In this document: piece after piece, positions 1-9,749 of the stretch
How the letters are laid out: each line of letters begins with the position of its first letter
How positions within the stretch are numbered: the first letter of the stretch is position 1
Origin: Acanthamoeba lenticulata
Lineage: Eukaryota; Discosea; Longamoebia; Acanthamoebidae
DNA: 34,106 nucleotides
Direction of reading: 5' to 3'
Assembly: GCA_002179805.1 (NCBI GenBank)
Contig: NAVB01001732.1
Coordinates: 1-34,106, forward strand
Program-made: the position numbers and the translations under genes
Notes under the pieces: model-generated
Seen by the model: only the letters and a program-made list of their open reading frames with translations
Database searches by the model: none
What the model was told of the DNA's origin: nothing

Positions 1-1005
1 GGAGGAAGGGGGAGATGTGGGTTTGTGAGGATGATGTTTAGACCCTCCCTTCACAGCAAGCCAGCCTGCACACCTTGCAACAGCCAACATGGCATGATGG
101 CCACCTACATGCAGTGTCCTCAGTCATGCCTCCACTCAGAAGAGATACCAAGGAGCTAAAAGAGCAAGACCACATGAGGCCAACTTATGGGTTGCCCTCT
201 CCACTAAAACACAAGGCTTGTCAACAAAGGGCTGGCCACCAACAATAGATGTTGGACTTTTAACTTTGATGTGTCTTGTAGGCACCATGAGGTACATCAA
301 ATCAACACAGCCACAACAACAATGATGACATTAAGATATCTGGTGGTGAGCCACTGGCATGGGTGCAGCCTCTTTTGTTGTGGAATGCCAGCAGGTGAGA
401 GCCACAGTATTGCAGTTGGTGGTTTACATACAGAGGGACCTTGTGGCATGCATGCTTTTGATGGTGGCTGGTTGCCTACAGTGCTTCCCACAAGACAGGG
501 CATTGGTTAGGGTTTTGCCACCACTGCTGATGAAGACAACAGTGACCCCATGGACACACTTTGGCCCTTTCTTTTTTCATTGAATTTGATGTCAGCCCAG
601 AGAGCATAGGCCACTGTGGTTCCCCAGAAACTTGGAAAACCCTTTTTCACAATGCTGTGGTGCTTGCTGGCTTTGGTGCAGGTGTGCATGTCTGACATGA
701 ACTGACACAGAGTTAGGGACAGTGGCAAGACAATTTGGTATGATTGAAAGGTTTGAATGCAAGGGTTTGATAGGGAGCCATGCCCTCCAGTGCATCAGCT
801 TCACTGGAGAATGAGTGATTGCCACCAGTACCAGGCAGGTGAGGGTGGAAGTTGTGTGGGCTTTGTGGGTGACTCGGTATCCTGCAGATTGGTGATGGTG
901 TGCATTGAATATGAGAGAACTGAGGACAAGCACAGTGAGAGCGGCCACCCCAACTGACAGCGTGAAGATCCATGTCTGGCAGAACAGCCAGGAAGAGAAG
1001 GGAAC
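1..1005. other. subtelomeric DNA without a recognisable gene
   Basis: Only short, mutually overlapping reading frames are present on both strands, with many TG and CA dinucleotides and no domain I can recognise. I see no RNA gene, no clear repeat and no promoter. It reads like decayed sequence. Confidence 0.6.
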
Positions 1006-1379
1006 AATGGGCTGCAGTGTTGGGCCTGCATTGGTCCTGGCAGTTGTTGGAGAGCCTTTGGCAATCAGCGGATTGTCACCTTTGACTTTGTGAGCCTGGG
1101 GCTACCGTGCTTGATGGGTTCCTACTCTGGCAACTACTCCATCCAGGCCTACCAAGGCAATTTCAACATCCAGTACGGCAACCAGCTCTGCAACGCCAAC
1201 CCCAATTCTGATTGCTACTTTGAGGGCAAGGACCAGCACTACGACTTGGGCTTCCTCTACCAGAACCAATGGGCCTTCTCCAGCAATTACTCCTCCTTCT
1301 TCCCCAAGGTCAACATCTGGATTCTGGGCTGCAAGATCCAGGTCTTGCTGTGCCTGACCGCCAACCTCGCAAGCTGCAC
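1006..1379 (+). pseudogene. fragment of an aromatic- and Asn-rich, extracellular-like protein
   Basis: One frame stays open from about 1006 through 1379 and reads like real protein. It has a CWAC...CW cysteine cluster, then RIVTFDFVSLG, then a stretch rich in Tyr, Asn and Gln with SGNYSIQAYQGNF, NPNSDCYFEGKD and LYQNQWAFSSNYSS. Several NxS/T sites and spaced cysteines suggest a secreted or ectodomain origin. I do not recognise the family and see no signal peptide in frame. The frame runs without a stop into the F-box remnant that begins at 1380, so the two now form one fused reading frame to 1875. That fusion looks accidental because the F-box paralogues begin with their own Met at the equivalent place. 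Confidence 0.4.
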
Positions 1380-1772
1380 ATGGACGATTGCGATTCCCCG
1401 GCTGAGAACGGGAGGCCGGCTGGCATTGCCGACAAGACTGCACGCCCTGGCCTATGGTCTCGGCCCGCGGTGGTTCTGCTTTGTGTGTGGCGTGTGTCTC
1501 TGGCGCGACTTGGTGGCCGCATCTTCCACTGTCGCCGGTGACGGTCTCACCGATGATCAAGGTCACGAGGGTCTGTGCGGGGCGGCGCCCGTGAGGATGT
1601 ACGGCTGCCGTTGCGATCCCTGCTATCGACACGGCAAGCGAGCCCCGTCTGGCGATGCTCGTCGCCGAATCCCCGTGCGAGCGGCCGTCATCGGTGGGAC
1701 CCGACCTGTGCCTCTTCCTCCTCTACACCGCAGATCATGTGATTATGCCTCGGAAGGGCTAGTCCTCGGCAA
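1380..1772 (+). pseudogene. F-box family remnant, copy A (N-terminal part only)
   Basis: The Met at 1380 opens MDDCDSPAENGR, which matches the start of copy C at 15639 (MDNCYSLAENGR). A frameshift near 1430 moves the match into the next frame. There the F-box-like segment LHALAYGLGPRWFCFVCGVC continues into LWRDLVAASSTVAG and a Cys cluster ending CRCDPCY, parallel to copies B and C. Similarity fades after about 1650. Nothing equivalent to the C-terminal half of the family is present, so this copy is truncated as well as frameshifted. F-box proteins normally dock substrates on SCF ubiquitin ligases through Skp1; this copy cannot encode a working one. It is closer to copy C than to copy B in the opening residues. 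Confidence 0.65.
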
Positions 1773-1879
1773 GATGGAGGGCCTCAATCAGGAGAGAGGC
1801 AGAGGGGTGGTAAATGGGCTATGCCACCCAATCCGCGTGCCTCGGCGCAGAAAACGCCCTCGTAGCCAATCATAAATCT

Positions 1880-2845
1880 TAAATTGTGAAGGTCCAAGAA
1901 TCCACTGCCTGGTTTTCCGGATTGGTATACGCGGTATTTGTCCCACGAAATTCAGCAGATAAACCTCCAGATCTTCCTTCGTCGTACCGTTGTTGTGCTT
2001 GCCAACCACGATTAAATACCCCATTCTTGTGCTTTCATTTCAATGTGCGCTCTTGTTGTGGCCGCCGAGAGGCTCCACCGCCTTGGGCTACGGGTGCATG
2101 TCACTGGCCCCATGGGGAAGGCGTGGAGCCCACTTCACACGGCGCAGGGCGCCCCTTGCAGCCCACTTGTCGACTGGCAGGGGCAGGGGCAATCGCGGCG
2201 ACGGGTGTCATCCGCCTCCCGCCTGGTGAGAAGGCATGACTGATCTGCGCAGGAAGGGGAGGCTGATCTCCTCCCCTTCAGCCTCAGAGAGCCCACTGAT
2301 GACCACCAGCACCAAGGGGGAAGTACCACACTGCTCGACATCTTGATTGGGTTCGGAGATGACAGCACCAAGGGCAACGGCCCGGCGGCGAGGGGCAAGC
2401 GCGGAGCGGGCTGGCCTGGTGCCTGGCAGCGGCGACGGCAGCCTATCGACCGAGCACAGCGTACCAGGATCCAGCGTGGAGATGGAGGAGGCGGAGGTGT
2501 TGGGTATGGGGCGTTGAGCGATCCTCCTTGGCGCGCTAAGATGCGAACAGGGCCGGCAGCGGCAAGTGCGAGTTGCTTGTCACACTGCGGATGCTCCATG
2601 AAAGTAAAGGCGAGAAGGGTCGTAGACTCTGGGGTCCGCCCAAAGCACCGCCGATCCGCTGAGCGCCTCGTGCGGTTGCAGGGCGCATCTCCCTACTCCC
2701 TTTTTAACCCAAGGGTCGGCAATCATACGGTGCCCCCCATGCCACACACAGCGGAGTTTGTCTGCTCAGTCTCTGGTGGGAGGACTGCATTCTCTCCTCT
2801 TCCTTTACTACTCACCACTTAGGTGCCTTTGGGTGGTGCACCTCT
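1880..2845. other. spacer between F-box copies A and B
   Basis: No gene is supported. A frame from 2238 on the plus strand (MTDLRRKGRLIS...) reads plausibly for about 36 codons but hits a stop. The opposite-strand frame over 2135-2599 is Pro/Arg-rich and looks like a shadow. I see no promoter element that I could defend. Confidence 0.4.
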
Positions 2846-2851
2846 ACGCCC

Positions 2852-4359
2852 ATGGAGGATCACCGTGCGGACAATGGAAGGGTAGGTGGCTTGCCCCCCG
2901 AGATCTTGGACATCATTCTCCCAGGCCCCTGGGGCTTTCTCGCGCGTTGCGTGTGTAAACTGTGGCACGATGTCGTGGATCAAGCCTCCGGTCAGGCCAG
3001 CGTCCGTTCGCATGATGAAGCCGAATGCCTGTGCGGAGCGACCATGGACCGAGCGCATTGCTATTGCGACGCGTGCGACAAGCACAGGAGCCAGGGTAGC
3101 GCAGAACGCCGAGTCGGCCAGGTGCGAGGGTCGACCATCGTCGAGTGGACGTCACTGCGCCCCGACCTATGGGATGCAGCGCCAGGGGACCTCGTCACCT
3201 GGTGCATGCACGTTGACGGTGTCGATCCTGGTGGCTTCCAATCGCGCCACGCTGGTGCGGCATGCAGCCGACATGATTCGATTGGAAGTGGAGGCCCACC
3301 ACCAGAAGGCAACACCCCGATTGCTCCTCCTGCATCGGCGCGGAACGGTCACTGAACGTGCCTTTGCTGCTAGTTGGGCGCCGAGCGTATCCGCGGAAGC
3401 GTTGACCATGAGGTCAAACAGCCTCTTCAGCACGCGGTCAACACCCCGATTGCTCCTCCTGCATCGGCGCGGAATTTACGCTCTGTGCCGGCCGAGGGCT
3501 TGGGTCGCCCCTGGCTATGCTCCGCCTGGCCAAGTGCGCGGTAACCGTGATGTACATCTACGGGAACTGGGGACGCAACCGCCGGAGCACCAGTCCCGAA
3601 GCCGTCGTGCGCTGGCTATTTGATCGTGACGGATGCGGATACGTCCCTACGCCCGATGAACTGCGCGCTCTCTTCGGTCACGTCGCTTCTGATGCCGGCG
3701 ACACGGGCTGTGCGCTGTACCTTCTCGAACGGTGGCCAGGGGAAGCGGTGGCGCACGGGCACCACGCAATCGCCTCTGTGGTGCAGCGGGTGTGCAGCAC
3801 GGACACGCGATACGAATGTGAGGCTTGCCGCTACCCAAACAACCATCGCCGTTGCTGCTCCTACTCCACGACAGAGCCGCTTCTGGAACGGCTGGTGTGG
3901 GCTCTCGACCTCTGCCGTGTGCGGCCCGGAGGCTCGGCCCTCGATGGGAACATCGACCTTTGGTGGACCCTCGCCGACGTGGCCAAGCAGCAGTGGCCCG
4001 AGGAAGCGCACTATGGCACCTGCGCCATGCTTCGTTACGCGTACGAACGCTGCGACGGCGGCCGCCCAGCGCCGTGCCCTGGCCGCAACCACCCCGGCCC
4101 GGCGTCCATGGCCTCGTGGATACGGTGGTGTCGGCCGCGTCCAGTCTCAATCGCAGTCTTACGCCCAATCAACAGCGGGCACGAGAAGAACGACGACTAC
4201 GACCTGAACGAGGGAGTAGATAGCGCTAACAGGATCACTACCATCAATGGCTACAGGCACGATTGCTGCCTAGTGTTTGACCTGGTGCGGTGGCTGCGCG
4301 CTAGCGATCTGCTCGTGCTTCCTTCAGCTCCGCGGATGTGGCAGGGCCTGAAACTTTGA
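2852..4359 (+). pseudogene. F-box family gene, copy B (three frames, internally deleted)
   Basis: This is the longest copy of the local F-box family. The Met at 2852 leads to the F-box core at about residues 14-45 (GLPPEILDIILPGPWGFLAR, then CVCKLWHDVVDQA). A Cys-rich strip ECLCGA...CYCDAC follows, then TIVEWTSLRPDLWDAAPGDL. Near 3215 the match moves one frame (VSILVASNRATLVRHAADMI) and at 3517 it moves again (LAKCAVTVMYIYGNW onward). The last part includes IDLWWTLADVAKQQWPEEAH and ends with a conserved ITTINGYRHDCCLVFDLVRW. Copy C carries about 350 bp of ankyrin-like sequence between the second and third blocks that copy B lacks. Known F-box proteins are SCF ligase adaptors. With two frameshifts and a deletion this copy is a pseudogene unless rescued by splicing, for which I see no convincing GT-AG pairs. 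Confidence 0.75.
3310..3474 (+). repeat. 36-bp direct repeat, 129-bp period, inside F-box copy B
   Basis: The same 36 bases occur at 3310-3345 and 3439-3474. The period is 129 bp (43 codons), so frame is kept and both units read TPRLLLLHRRG. The repeat sits where copy B has lost the ankyrin-like block, which suggests a duplication made during the same rearrangement. Confidence 0.9.
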
Positions 4360-4735
4360 GAATCACCAAACATAGAATCAGACCGCCATTCCCCCTCCCC
4401 TTCCTTGACCCTATTGCCTCCTGACCCTCTCAGTGGATCCACAGAGATAGACGTCGCTGCAAATGTATTGCGAATGGGTGGCCAAGGCAATGTCTTCAGC
4501 AGACCCCTGCGTCAACCCATGCTGTGCAGCCCTCTAATGCAGTTTTAAGCACTGCACGGCCCACAACCGGGGCATCTCCTCCTCTTTCCTCACCACCATG
4601 GGCGTTGCGGGCTTCTCCACCATCAAATGGACAGCCTCAGCCGCGGCCTGCATCACCACATGCCCAGCATCAGAGCACAGCGCCCTGTAGCCAGTTTCAC
4701 CTCTGTGCACACCCACTTGCATAGCCAGAAGCCAC
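4360..4735. other. spacer without a recognisable gene
   Basis: Only short frames on both strands. I see no motif, repeat or RNA gene. A remnant related to the gene at 20056-20475 begins just downstream. Confidence 0.4.
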
Positions 4736-4741
4736 AGCAAT

Positions 4742-4890
4742 GCGCCACTACCATCTCAATGGGCAACAAGAACAAGTTCCCCTTCAACGCCACTGATCGC
4801 CAAGAACCCCACTTCTCTGCCAACTTGCCCGTCAATGATGACATAGAGGCCATCAGGTTCTATGCCCATGATTGGTGGTTATGGCAGTGA
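4742..4890 (+). pseudogene. fragment related to the 139-residue protein at 20056-20475
   Basis: In two overlapping frames this stretch matches the middle of the minus-strand protein at 20056-20475. HYHLNG in one frame corresponds to YSYLNGN there. GNKNKFPFNATDRQEPHF and PVNDDIEAIRFYAHD in the next frame correspond to GNTKKFSFTDSTYRDEPHYF and PVDDDMAALKFYADD. A single-base shift near 4760 explains the change of frame. The match stops at a TGA at 4888, and neither the N-terminus nor the C-terminal third is found nearby. It is therefore a truncated, frameshifted paralogue in the opposite orientation, about 15 kb away. Confidence 0.65.
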
Positions 4891-5204
4891 GCAAGGACAG
4901 AAACTCGCATGTGCTGGGTCTAGTGAGGAAGGAAAGTTCAGCCCTTGTCTCCTGCTGGTACCCCCACTGGGGCGTAGTGGCCCCTCCGGGTTTGAAGCGA
5001 AGCGACCTTAAACAAACAAGAACAAACAACAACGAACAACTGCCAACCAAATGCACCTGCCCAGGGTGCCGTAAAGGCAGCTTTTCTCCTGGACGACGCG
5101 GCGAAGTTCCACAAGAAATGCACCTTTTGTGCGCACGCAGCCCAAAATGCTTAAAGAAAATAAATCTTGCATCTTTCTTCTCCCAAAGTCGCATCGACAT
5201 CAAG

Positions 5205-5595
5205 ATGAACGTCTGCTTGCCTCTGGAGTCGCTTTGCGCGCAGCAGGTTTATGGTTCCTACGACCCCCCTTCGCGCGACGATTTTAGTCAGAAGCCTACT
5301 AAAAAGGCGATGGCCACCCACGACAAGGTACCACAGCCCAAAATACTCTCGCCTTGTTCTCACAACTTGGTGTATCAACCAGATCGACAAGACGCCAAAG
5401 CTCATCCGGTACGTGGTGAGCCTGGACCCTGAAGGACCCGACTATTGGACCACGATAGTAATCGACGAGAACACCATTCTGGCTCCCTCGGGCCGCTCGC
5501 TTAAAGACCTACTTGCTACTTTGCGCCTGTGTGCTGAAGCCAACAACCTCAATGCTTCGCACGTGTTTGTGATGGACTCGGTGATTTCGTACTGA
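5205..5595 (+). CDS. small spliced gene, unknown function
   Basis: I read two exons: 5205-5327 and 5383-5595, joined over a 55-nt intron that starts GTACCA and ends CAACCAG. The splice leaves ...MATHDK followed by IDKTPKLIRYVVSLDPEG and keeps one frame to the TGA at 5593. The product would be about 111 residues from the Met at 5205, or 76 from the Met at 5310. The C-terminal part reads like a real soluble protein (DYWTTIVIDENTILAPSG, then SLKDLLATLRLCAEANNLNA). I recognise no family. It converges with the minus-strand gene ending at 5645, with only 49 bp between the two stops. The start choice is uncertain because the frame upstream of 5205 is also open. Confidence 0.55.
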
Positions 5596-5640
5596 AACAC
5601 AACGCCACTGTCCAATGCAATTACGCCGCATGTTTGCGGT

Positions 5641-5646
5641 TTTATT
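5641..5646 (-). promoter_or_regulatory. AATAAA polyadenylation signal
   Basis: The hexamer AATAAA on the minus strand overlaps the TAA stop of the gene ending at 5645. Its placement at the very end of the frame fits a compact 3' end. Confidence 0.5.
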
Positions 5647-5997
5647 ATAACGCATCAATCTGTTCTTCAATGCTCTGAGTTACGTCACGCGCGATCTGCT
5701 GGGTAGGCCGTTGGTCGGTACCGCGATCTCCAGGACCCCACAACTTTTCATGGAGATCCTTGGGCTCTATCCCCATGAGTGCAGCAAGCGACTTGAGCCT
5801 ATCGAGCAACTTGATGCGTCCAAGATGCTCCCCGTCTGTGGTCATGGTCTTGCCATTGTATTTGAGTTTGTAGATGTGAGATCCGCTTGATCCGTTTTTG
5901 TCGATTATTTAACAAATATAAACTCGTTTTTTTTCCCTTACAGCAATCCATTGCAACAGTCAAAATTGTGGGTCGGGAGACGCTTGTTGGAGAACTG
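5645..5997 (-). CDS. small spliced gene, unknown function (5' end not located)
   Basis: Two exons fit on the minus strand. The upstream one ends at 5942 (FSNKRLPTHNFDCCNGL). The downstream one runs 5885-5645 (GSHIYKLKYNGKTMTTDG onward). They are joined over a 56-nt intron with a GTAAGG donor and an AAG acceptor; the join restores a Leu codon and one continuous frame. The downstream exon holds a helical stretch, RIKLLDRLKSLAALMGIEPK, and ends SIEEQIDAL-TAA. I did not find the initiating exon. If splicing is wrong, a 66-residue protein from the Met at 5845 remains. No family is recognised. The stop codon overlaps an AATAAA signal, which supports this as a genuine 3' end. Confidence 0.5.
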
Positions 5998-6299
5998 ACG
6001 TCAATCGCCAAGCATGGTCGTGTGGTGGACTATAAAAGTTGTATTTAGTGTATAACTTTTTGGAAAGGGGTGGGGATGGGTGGCTGCACAGGGGACGGCA
6101 TAAAAAGGAACAGCCACCGACAGTCCAGTGCCAAAATACCAATGCGTGGAACACTAAGCACAAGAGCCGCTGAGGATGCAGATGTGAGGCTGGTGGCCTT
6201 CAAAGTTGCAATTGTGGCTTAGTTGGTCAAGGAAGGACTCTGGGTACTACTCAAAAGTGTATTTATTTGTTTCCGTGATGGGCGCAAGATAAACGGAAA

Positions 6300-6960
6300 T
6301 GGCTCCGATGGACAAGTTAAAGGAAGAGGAGAGAATGCTGTCCTCAGATGATATAGCGGACCCTTTGCCCATGCCCGACGCATCATCGACACCCACCCCT
6401 ATCCCAGGGGAACCAGTGTGACAGCATGGCGTGCAAGGTCGAGGACGTGCGTGCGCGTGAAGCAGAGTCCCTGCGCCGGTGGCGGCTTGTCGCTGACCGC
6501 ACCCTCTCCTGTTCGCGCTCTCCGCCCACTGCACTGGCCCTCTACTCTTTGGCGGGATTTCTCTTTGGCGCCCAACGTGCGCTTCTCTGGCATCCGCATA
6601 GGCCGCCTGGTGGAGCACGACCGTAGATTGGTGAGCCTCTGCAGCAGCCAATCGATCGCCCACGTGGTGGTGCGGGACACGCCCTGCCTTGAGGAACTCT
6701 CCTTGGGCGATAATGGAGAAGGGGGTGATGCAGTCGGTGTTGACAGCGGCGACGAGAAGCAGCACCAGGACGTCAAGGCCGGGGCAAGCGGCGCGATCGA
6801 TCTCTTGAATTCACTCCGGGGGATGCGCGGCGCTGACCTACCTGCACGTGGGCGATGGAACACCCGTCACGCGGCGAGGCGGCGGCTGCGCATTGGCGCA
6901 TTTGATTGCTCTGTGTTGGAGCCCCCCCCCCATGCGGGCACCTCGTCTCCGCCCCTCCCC
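6300..6960 (+). pseudogene. F-box/leucine-rich-repeat-like remnant
   Basis: Three plus-strand frames together resemble an F-box/LRR protein. A Met at 6300 gives MAPMDKLKEEERMLSSDD. A second frame reads RRWRLVADRTL, typical of the end of an F-box. A third carries STLWRDFSLAPNVRFSGI, RLVEHDRRLVSLCSSQSI, then LRR-like TPCLEELSLGDNGE and, after another shift, LTYLHVGDGTP. The order F-box, LW+DFSL, then short leucine-rich units is that of the F-box/LRR group of ubiquitin-ligase adaptors. No single frame spans it and I saw no introns that would repair it, so I call it a pseudogene. The family call rests on short motifs and is moderate. Confidence 0.4.
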
Positions 6961-7280
6961 GCCCTAACCCTTGACGGGGACTCAGGTAAAAACAGGAGAT
7001 GGGGTGCCATGGTGCGCTTGTCCTGGTGAAAGGCCTTTGTGGCGAGGTGGCGTGAGGAGTGTTCCGACCCGGGGCAACGATGCCTGGCAAGGACACGTGC
7101 CCGGCTTCTCGCGATTTCAAATTACCGACGGTGGTCCTCAAATTGGCACTCAAATTTCGACGTGATGAAAATTGCCACTGGCCCCTTCCGGAGAGAAATC
7201 GGGGATTCTTCTGAACAGCGGATACGTTTGTTGCTTGGTTTTTTCCTCAAACGTTTCTCCTTGGCTTCTTCTACACAACC

Positions 7281-8408
7281 ATGACCACAGAGTTCCAGGC
7301 GCTGTTGGGCCAGCTGGACACTGGCGCGGACTCGTGCATCTTCAATACGGTCCTCGACGGACATGGGGATAAAAAGAATTACGTCAGCTACTTTCTCGGA
7401 TTTGCATCGCAGCTGAAGCATCGCGCGAGCGAGGTGCGGGAGCTGATCGCGGACTACCACGGCAAGATCAAGGCCAAGGATGCACCGCTTCATTCCCAGC
7501 TAGTGACGTATTCGGTAGCGCAATGGATCTTCCACACCAACAAGATCGAATTCGCGGGCCTGGACAGCGGTGCCGACACCCAGGCCCTCATCACGGGCCA
7601 GCGACTGACGAGAGGCACAGTCGGCGATAAGGAAGTCCTACAAACGCTCGAGCTACTCAAGCAAACGTATTCTCCGGACTCCAATCTACAAAAGAGGGCC
7701 TTCTCCGCCAACGATCTCAAGAGGTGGCACAGCGTGCTCTTCAAATCCGTACTCGAGTCGCCTGGCGCCTTCAGAACAACAGGTGTGAAGACCAATAACC
7801 CGGACAACACGGAGCACATCTACCCGCACCACGGCACCGTGATGAGGGGGACTCTCGGCCTGGCCCAAATCGTCTCCCGCCTGGCCGCCGAGCTCAACAC
7901 CGACCACTACGACGAGAGCGAGAAGCTACTCTATACCTTCGCCCTCGCCGCCTTCGCGCAGTACCACTTCGTAGACATCCACCCCTTCGTCGATGGCAAC
8001 GGGCGCATGTGCCGCTTCCTCAGCAAATTCATTCTCGATGCGTGCTGCCCGCTGCCTTTCCCCATGTTCATCGATCGCGATTCCTACCTCGCAGCGCTGG
8101 TCTCGGGGAGAAAGGAAAGAACCCCCACCGATGCGCCTCTGGCTCTGGCAAGGCTCCTGCTGGACAGCGCAGCGACTTTCTACCGCGATACCGTCAAGAC
8201 CTACTCCAACCGACCCTTCGACTGGCTGCTGATCGCCAGCGACGAAGCCGGCTTCCGAGAAGTCTGCAAGGCGGAGCTCATCGACGACGCTGACACGGAC
8301 ACGCTGGCCAGAACCTTCACTGATCTACCGGTTGGTCATGGCGTGGACCTCCGCATCGGCGAGAAGGTGTTCAGAGTGAAGAAGTACTGCGACATAGACG
8401 ACCTGTAA
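7281..8408 (+). CDS. Fic-domain protein (putative AMP/NMP transferase)
   Basis: This is an intact 375-residue frame with no intron. The Fic motif HPFVDGNGRMCR lies at residues 234-245: His234 is the catalytic base, the Asp after Val binds Mg, and the GNGR loop holds the phosphates of the nucleotide. Upstream, TNKIE at residues 86-90 matches the inhibitory-helix motif (S/T)xxxE(G/N), with Glu90 as the inhibitory Glu, but Phe follows it instead of Gly/Asn. A flap-like segment TEHIYPHHGTVMRG lies between them. Known Fic proteins move AMP or another phosphate-bearing group onto Ser, Thr or Tyr of target proteins. About 120 residues follow the core, including FRVKKYCDIDDL at the end. The ~260 bases upstream are A/T- and pyrimidine-rich and look like a 5' leader. 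It is among the best preserved genes here. Target and localisation cannot be read from the sequence; no signal peptide is seen. Confidence 0.93.
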   Translation: MTTEFQALLGQLDTGADSCIFNTVLDGHGDKKNYVSYFLGFASQLKHRASEVRELIADYHGKIKAKDAPLHSQLVTYSVAQWIFHTNKIEFAGLDSGADTQALITGQRLTRGTVGDKEVLQTLELLKQTYSPDSNLQKRAFSANDLKRWHSVLFKSVLESPGAFRTTGVKTNNPDNTEHIYPHHGTVMRGTLGLAQIVSRLAAELNTDHYDESEKLLYTFALAAFAQYHFVDIHPFVDGNGRMCRFLSKFILDACCPLPFPMFIDRDSYLAALVSGRKERTPTDAPLALARLLLDSAATFYRDTVKTYSNRPFDWLLIASDEAGFREVCKAELIDDADTDTLARTFTDLPVGHGVDLRIGEKVFRVKKYCDIDDL

Positions 8409-8627
8409 GCAGCACGGTCCGGCAACATTCCCTGAACGCTCGTCATAGAAAATCCCTCGCGGAAGGTTGTTACCACAGGATAGGGCAGTTCCTCCTCGTC
8501 TTCTTGTTCTTCTCCTTGAAACATGCTGCTAAAGGGACACACGAACTGCACCAACAACGTCACATGGAGCATTCCGCAGGGAGAACCAAGATAGAGGGAG
8601 GGGGAGAAAGATCGAGCGGGGAGAGAA

Positions 8628-9404
8628 TCAGGCGCCCGTCGGGTGACCAGAGAAAGGGGGGAAGAACGGCCCAGACTTGGCCCGAGTCCGGGTCGGATAG
8701 ATGGCTTCGTTGTCGACAATCATGAAAGAGGAGCGCAGCGGAGGAGACAGCGTCTCAAAGCACTCGGCTGCAATTCTGTCCCAGTTGCTGAGTCGAGCGC
8801 TCAGCCGCAGCCTCGGCCAATAGGCCAACTCGCGCTCTCAAATAGGGGACGAGCGCGGTGCGAAGCTGCCGGCGCCGGTTTCGTCATCGCGGCCAACTTG
8901 GTCTATGTCTGTGTCCCAGCCGGTCGGTGTGCGTCCTTTGAATGCCTCAAAACAGTAAGCCCTCATTCCGTACTCTCTGGCGGTTCCTTCTGGCGCTACA
9001 TCCGTGACAATGTTGTAACCCAAGGGGCGAAGCGACGAATATTTATCGTCAGGCCTGAGCGGCATAACTTGAGTCCTCAACTGGGATAACAGCACTGTCA
9101 TCTTACGCAGGCTCGGCCAATAGACCAACACCCATACGTGCAGGGCTGGCCAATAGATGAAAACCGCCCCACCCGGGGAAGAAGAATAAAAAAACAAAAG
9201 CCCCAGAGGGACTCTCTCCCCTCTCGCAGCACCCCAAATGCATAGCATGGCAGAGTCCCGTCGCTGGCGAGCAAGGTTCATGAACAAAGGACTACCGTAG
9301 AGAAATCCAAGGTGTGCCTCGTGGAACTGTGCCTCTCGTCTGTCCTGGTCGACATCGCCCACACGGTTAATCCCGACGATCGTTCGTCTGGTGATGATAC
9401 TCAT
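8628..9404 (-). pseudogene. unknown protein with YWP repeats, one in-frame TGA
   Basis: From the Met at 9404 one frame runs 188 codons to a TGA at 8840-8838. The same frame continues with natural-looking protein (ERELAYWPRLRLSARLSNW, then IAAECFETLSPPLRSSFMI) to 8628. A CGA-to-TGA change would explain the single stop. Three YWP(A/S/R)L units occur: IYWPALHVW, LVYWPSLRK and AYWPRLRLS. The middle of the first part is hydrophobic and aromatic. The C-terminal half (KYSSLRPLGYNIVTDV, REYGMRAYCFEAFKGR) looks soluble. I recognise no family. The underlying DNA repeat contains CCAAT on the plus strand, so promoter function for those sites is an alternative reading. Confidence 0.4.
8805..9162. repeat. 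three copies of a GGCCAATAG-containing unit
   Basis: Near-identical ~22-base units (CGCAG[C/G]CTCGGCCAATAG) lie at about 8808 and 9107, with a shorter third copy at about 9142. On the minus strand they encode the YWP units of the frame at 8628-9404. The first two are about 299 bp apart, consistent with an old internal duplication. Confidence 0.6.
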
Positions 9405-9430
9405 CCTACCGACGACAGAAGGATGAGTCC

Positions 9431-9746
9431 ATGAGCGGCTGGCAGGGCGTGTTTCGCAAGTACCACCAGTCGGCACTGGCAGCAGAGCAACCGCACGCCC
9501 GCCAAGACCCTCGTGTCGCGCCGCCCAGTCTACTGCATCCTCTTCTCCGAAGAAATGCAGCTGCTCTGGAGCGGCCAGTGTGTGGTGTGTGTTTGGCGCA
9601 AGAGGGCCTTCTTGCTGTGGCTTACAAGTGCCTTCTTGCCTCTAACCGCGGGGATGGCAACGTCGACAATAACGATGCCGACGGACTCGTTTGATACGCG
9701 CGTGGTTGGAGGTAGGGGAGCAGCTGTAGCGTGGGGACTGGTGTGA
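9431..9746 (+). pseudogene. fragment of an unknown, partly hydrophobic protein
   Basis: A Met at 9431 begins MSGWQGVFRKYHQSALAAEQ. After a shift of frame near 9490 a second stretch reads TLVSRRPVYCILFSEEMQLL, then CVVCVWRKRAFLLWLTSAFL, to a stop at 9744. The second part has two hydrophobic runs that could be membrane segments. The two parts look like one broken gene, but no intron with sensible borders joins them. The family is not recognised. Confidence 0.3.
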
Positions 9747-9749
9747 TGG

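Noticed and set aside
503..515. GTTAGGGTTT as an interstitial telomere repeat
   Set aside because: A single unit only; expected by chance.
3616..4168. Arg/Ala-rich frames of 158-195 codons on both strands over F-box copy B
   Set aside because: Composition is that of shifted reading of G+C-rich codons and there is no homology to anything in the window, while the +1 frame aligns with copy C.
6185..6245. tRNA-like A box (TGGCTTAGTTGG) suggesting a tRNA gene
   Set aside because: No anticodon arm, T arm or acceptor pairing follows; a chance match.
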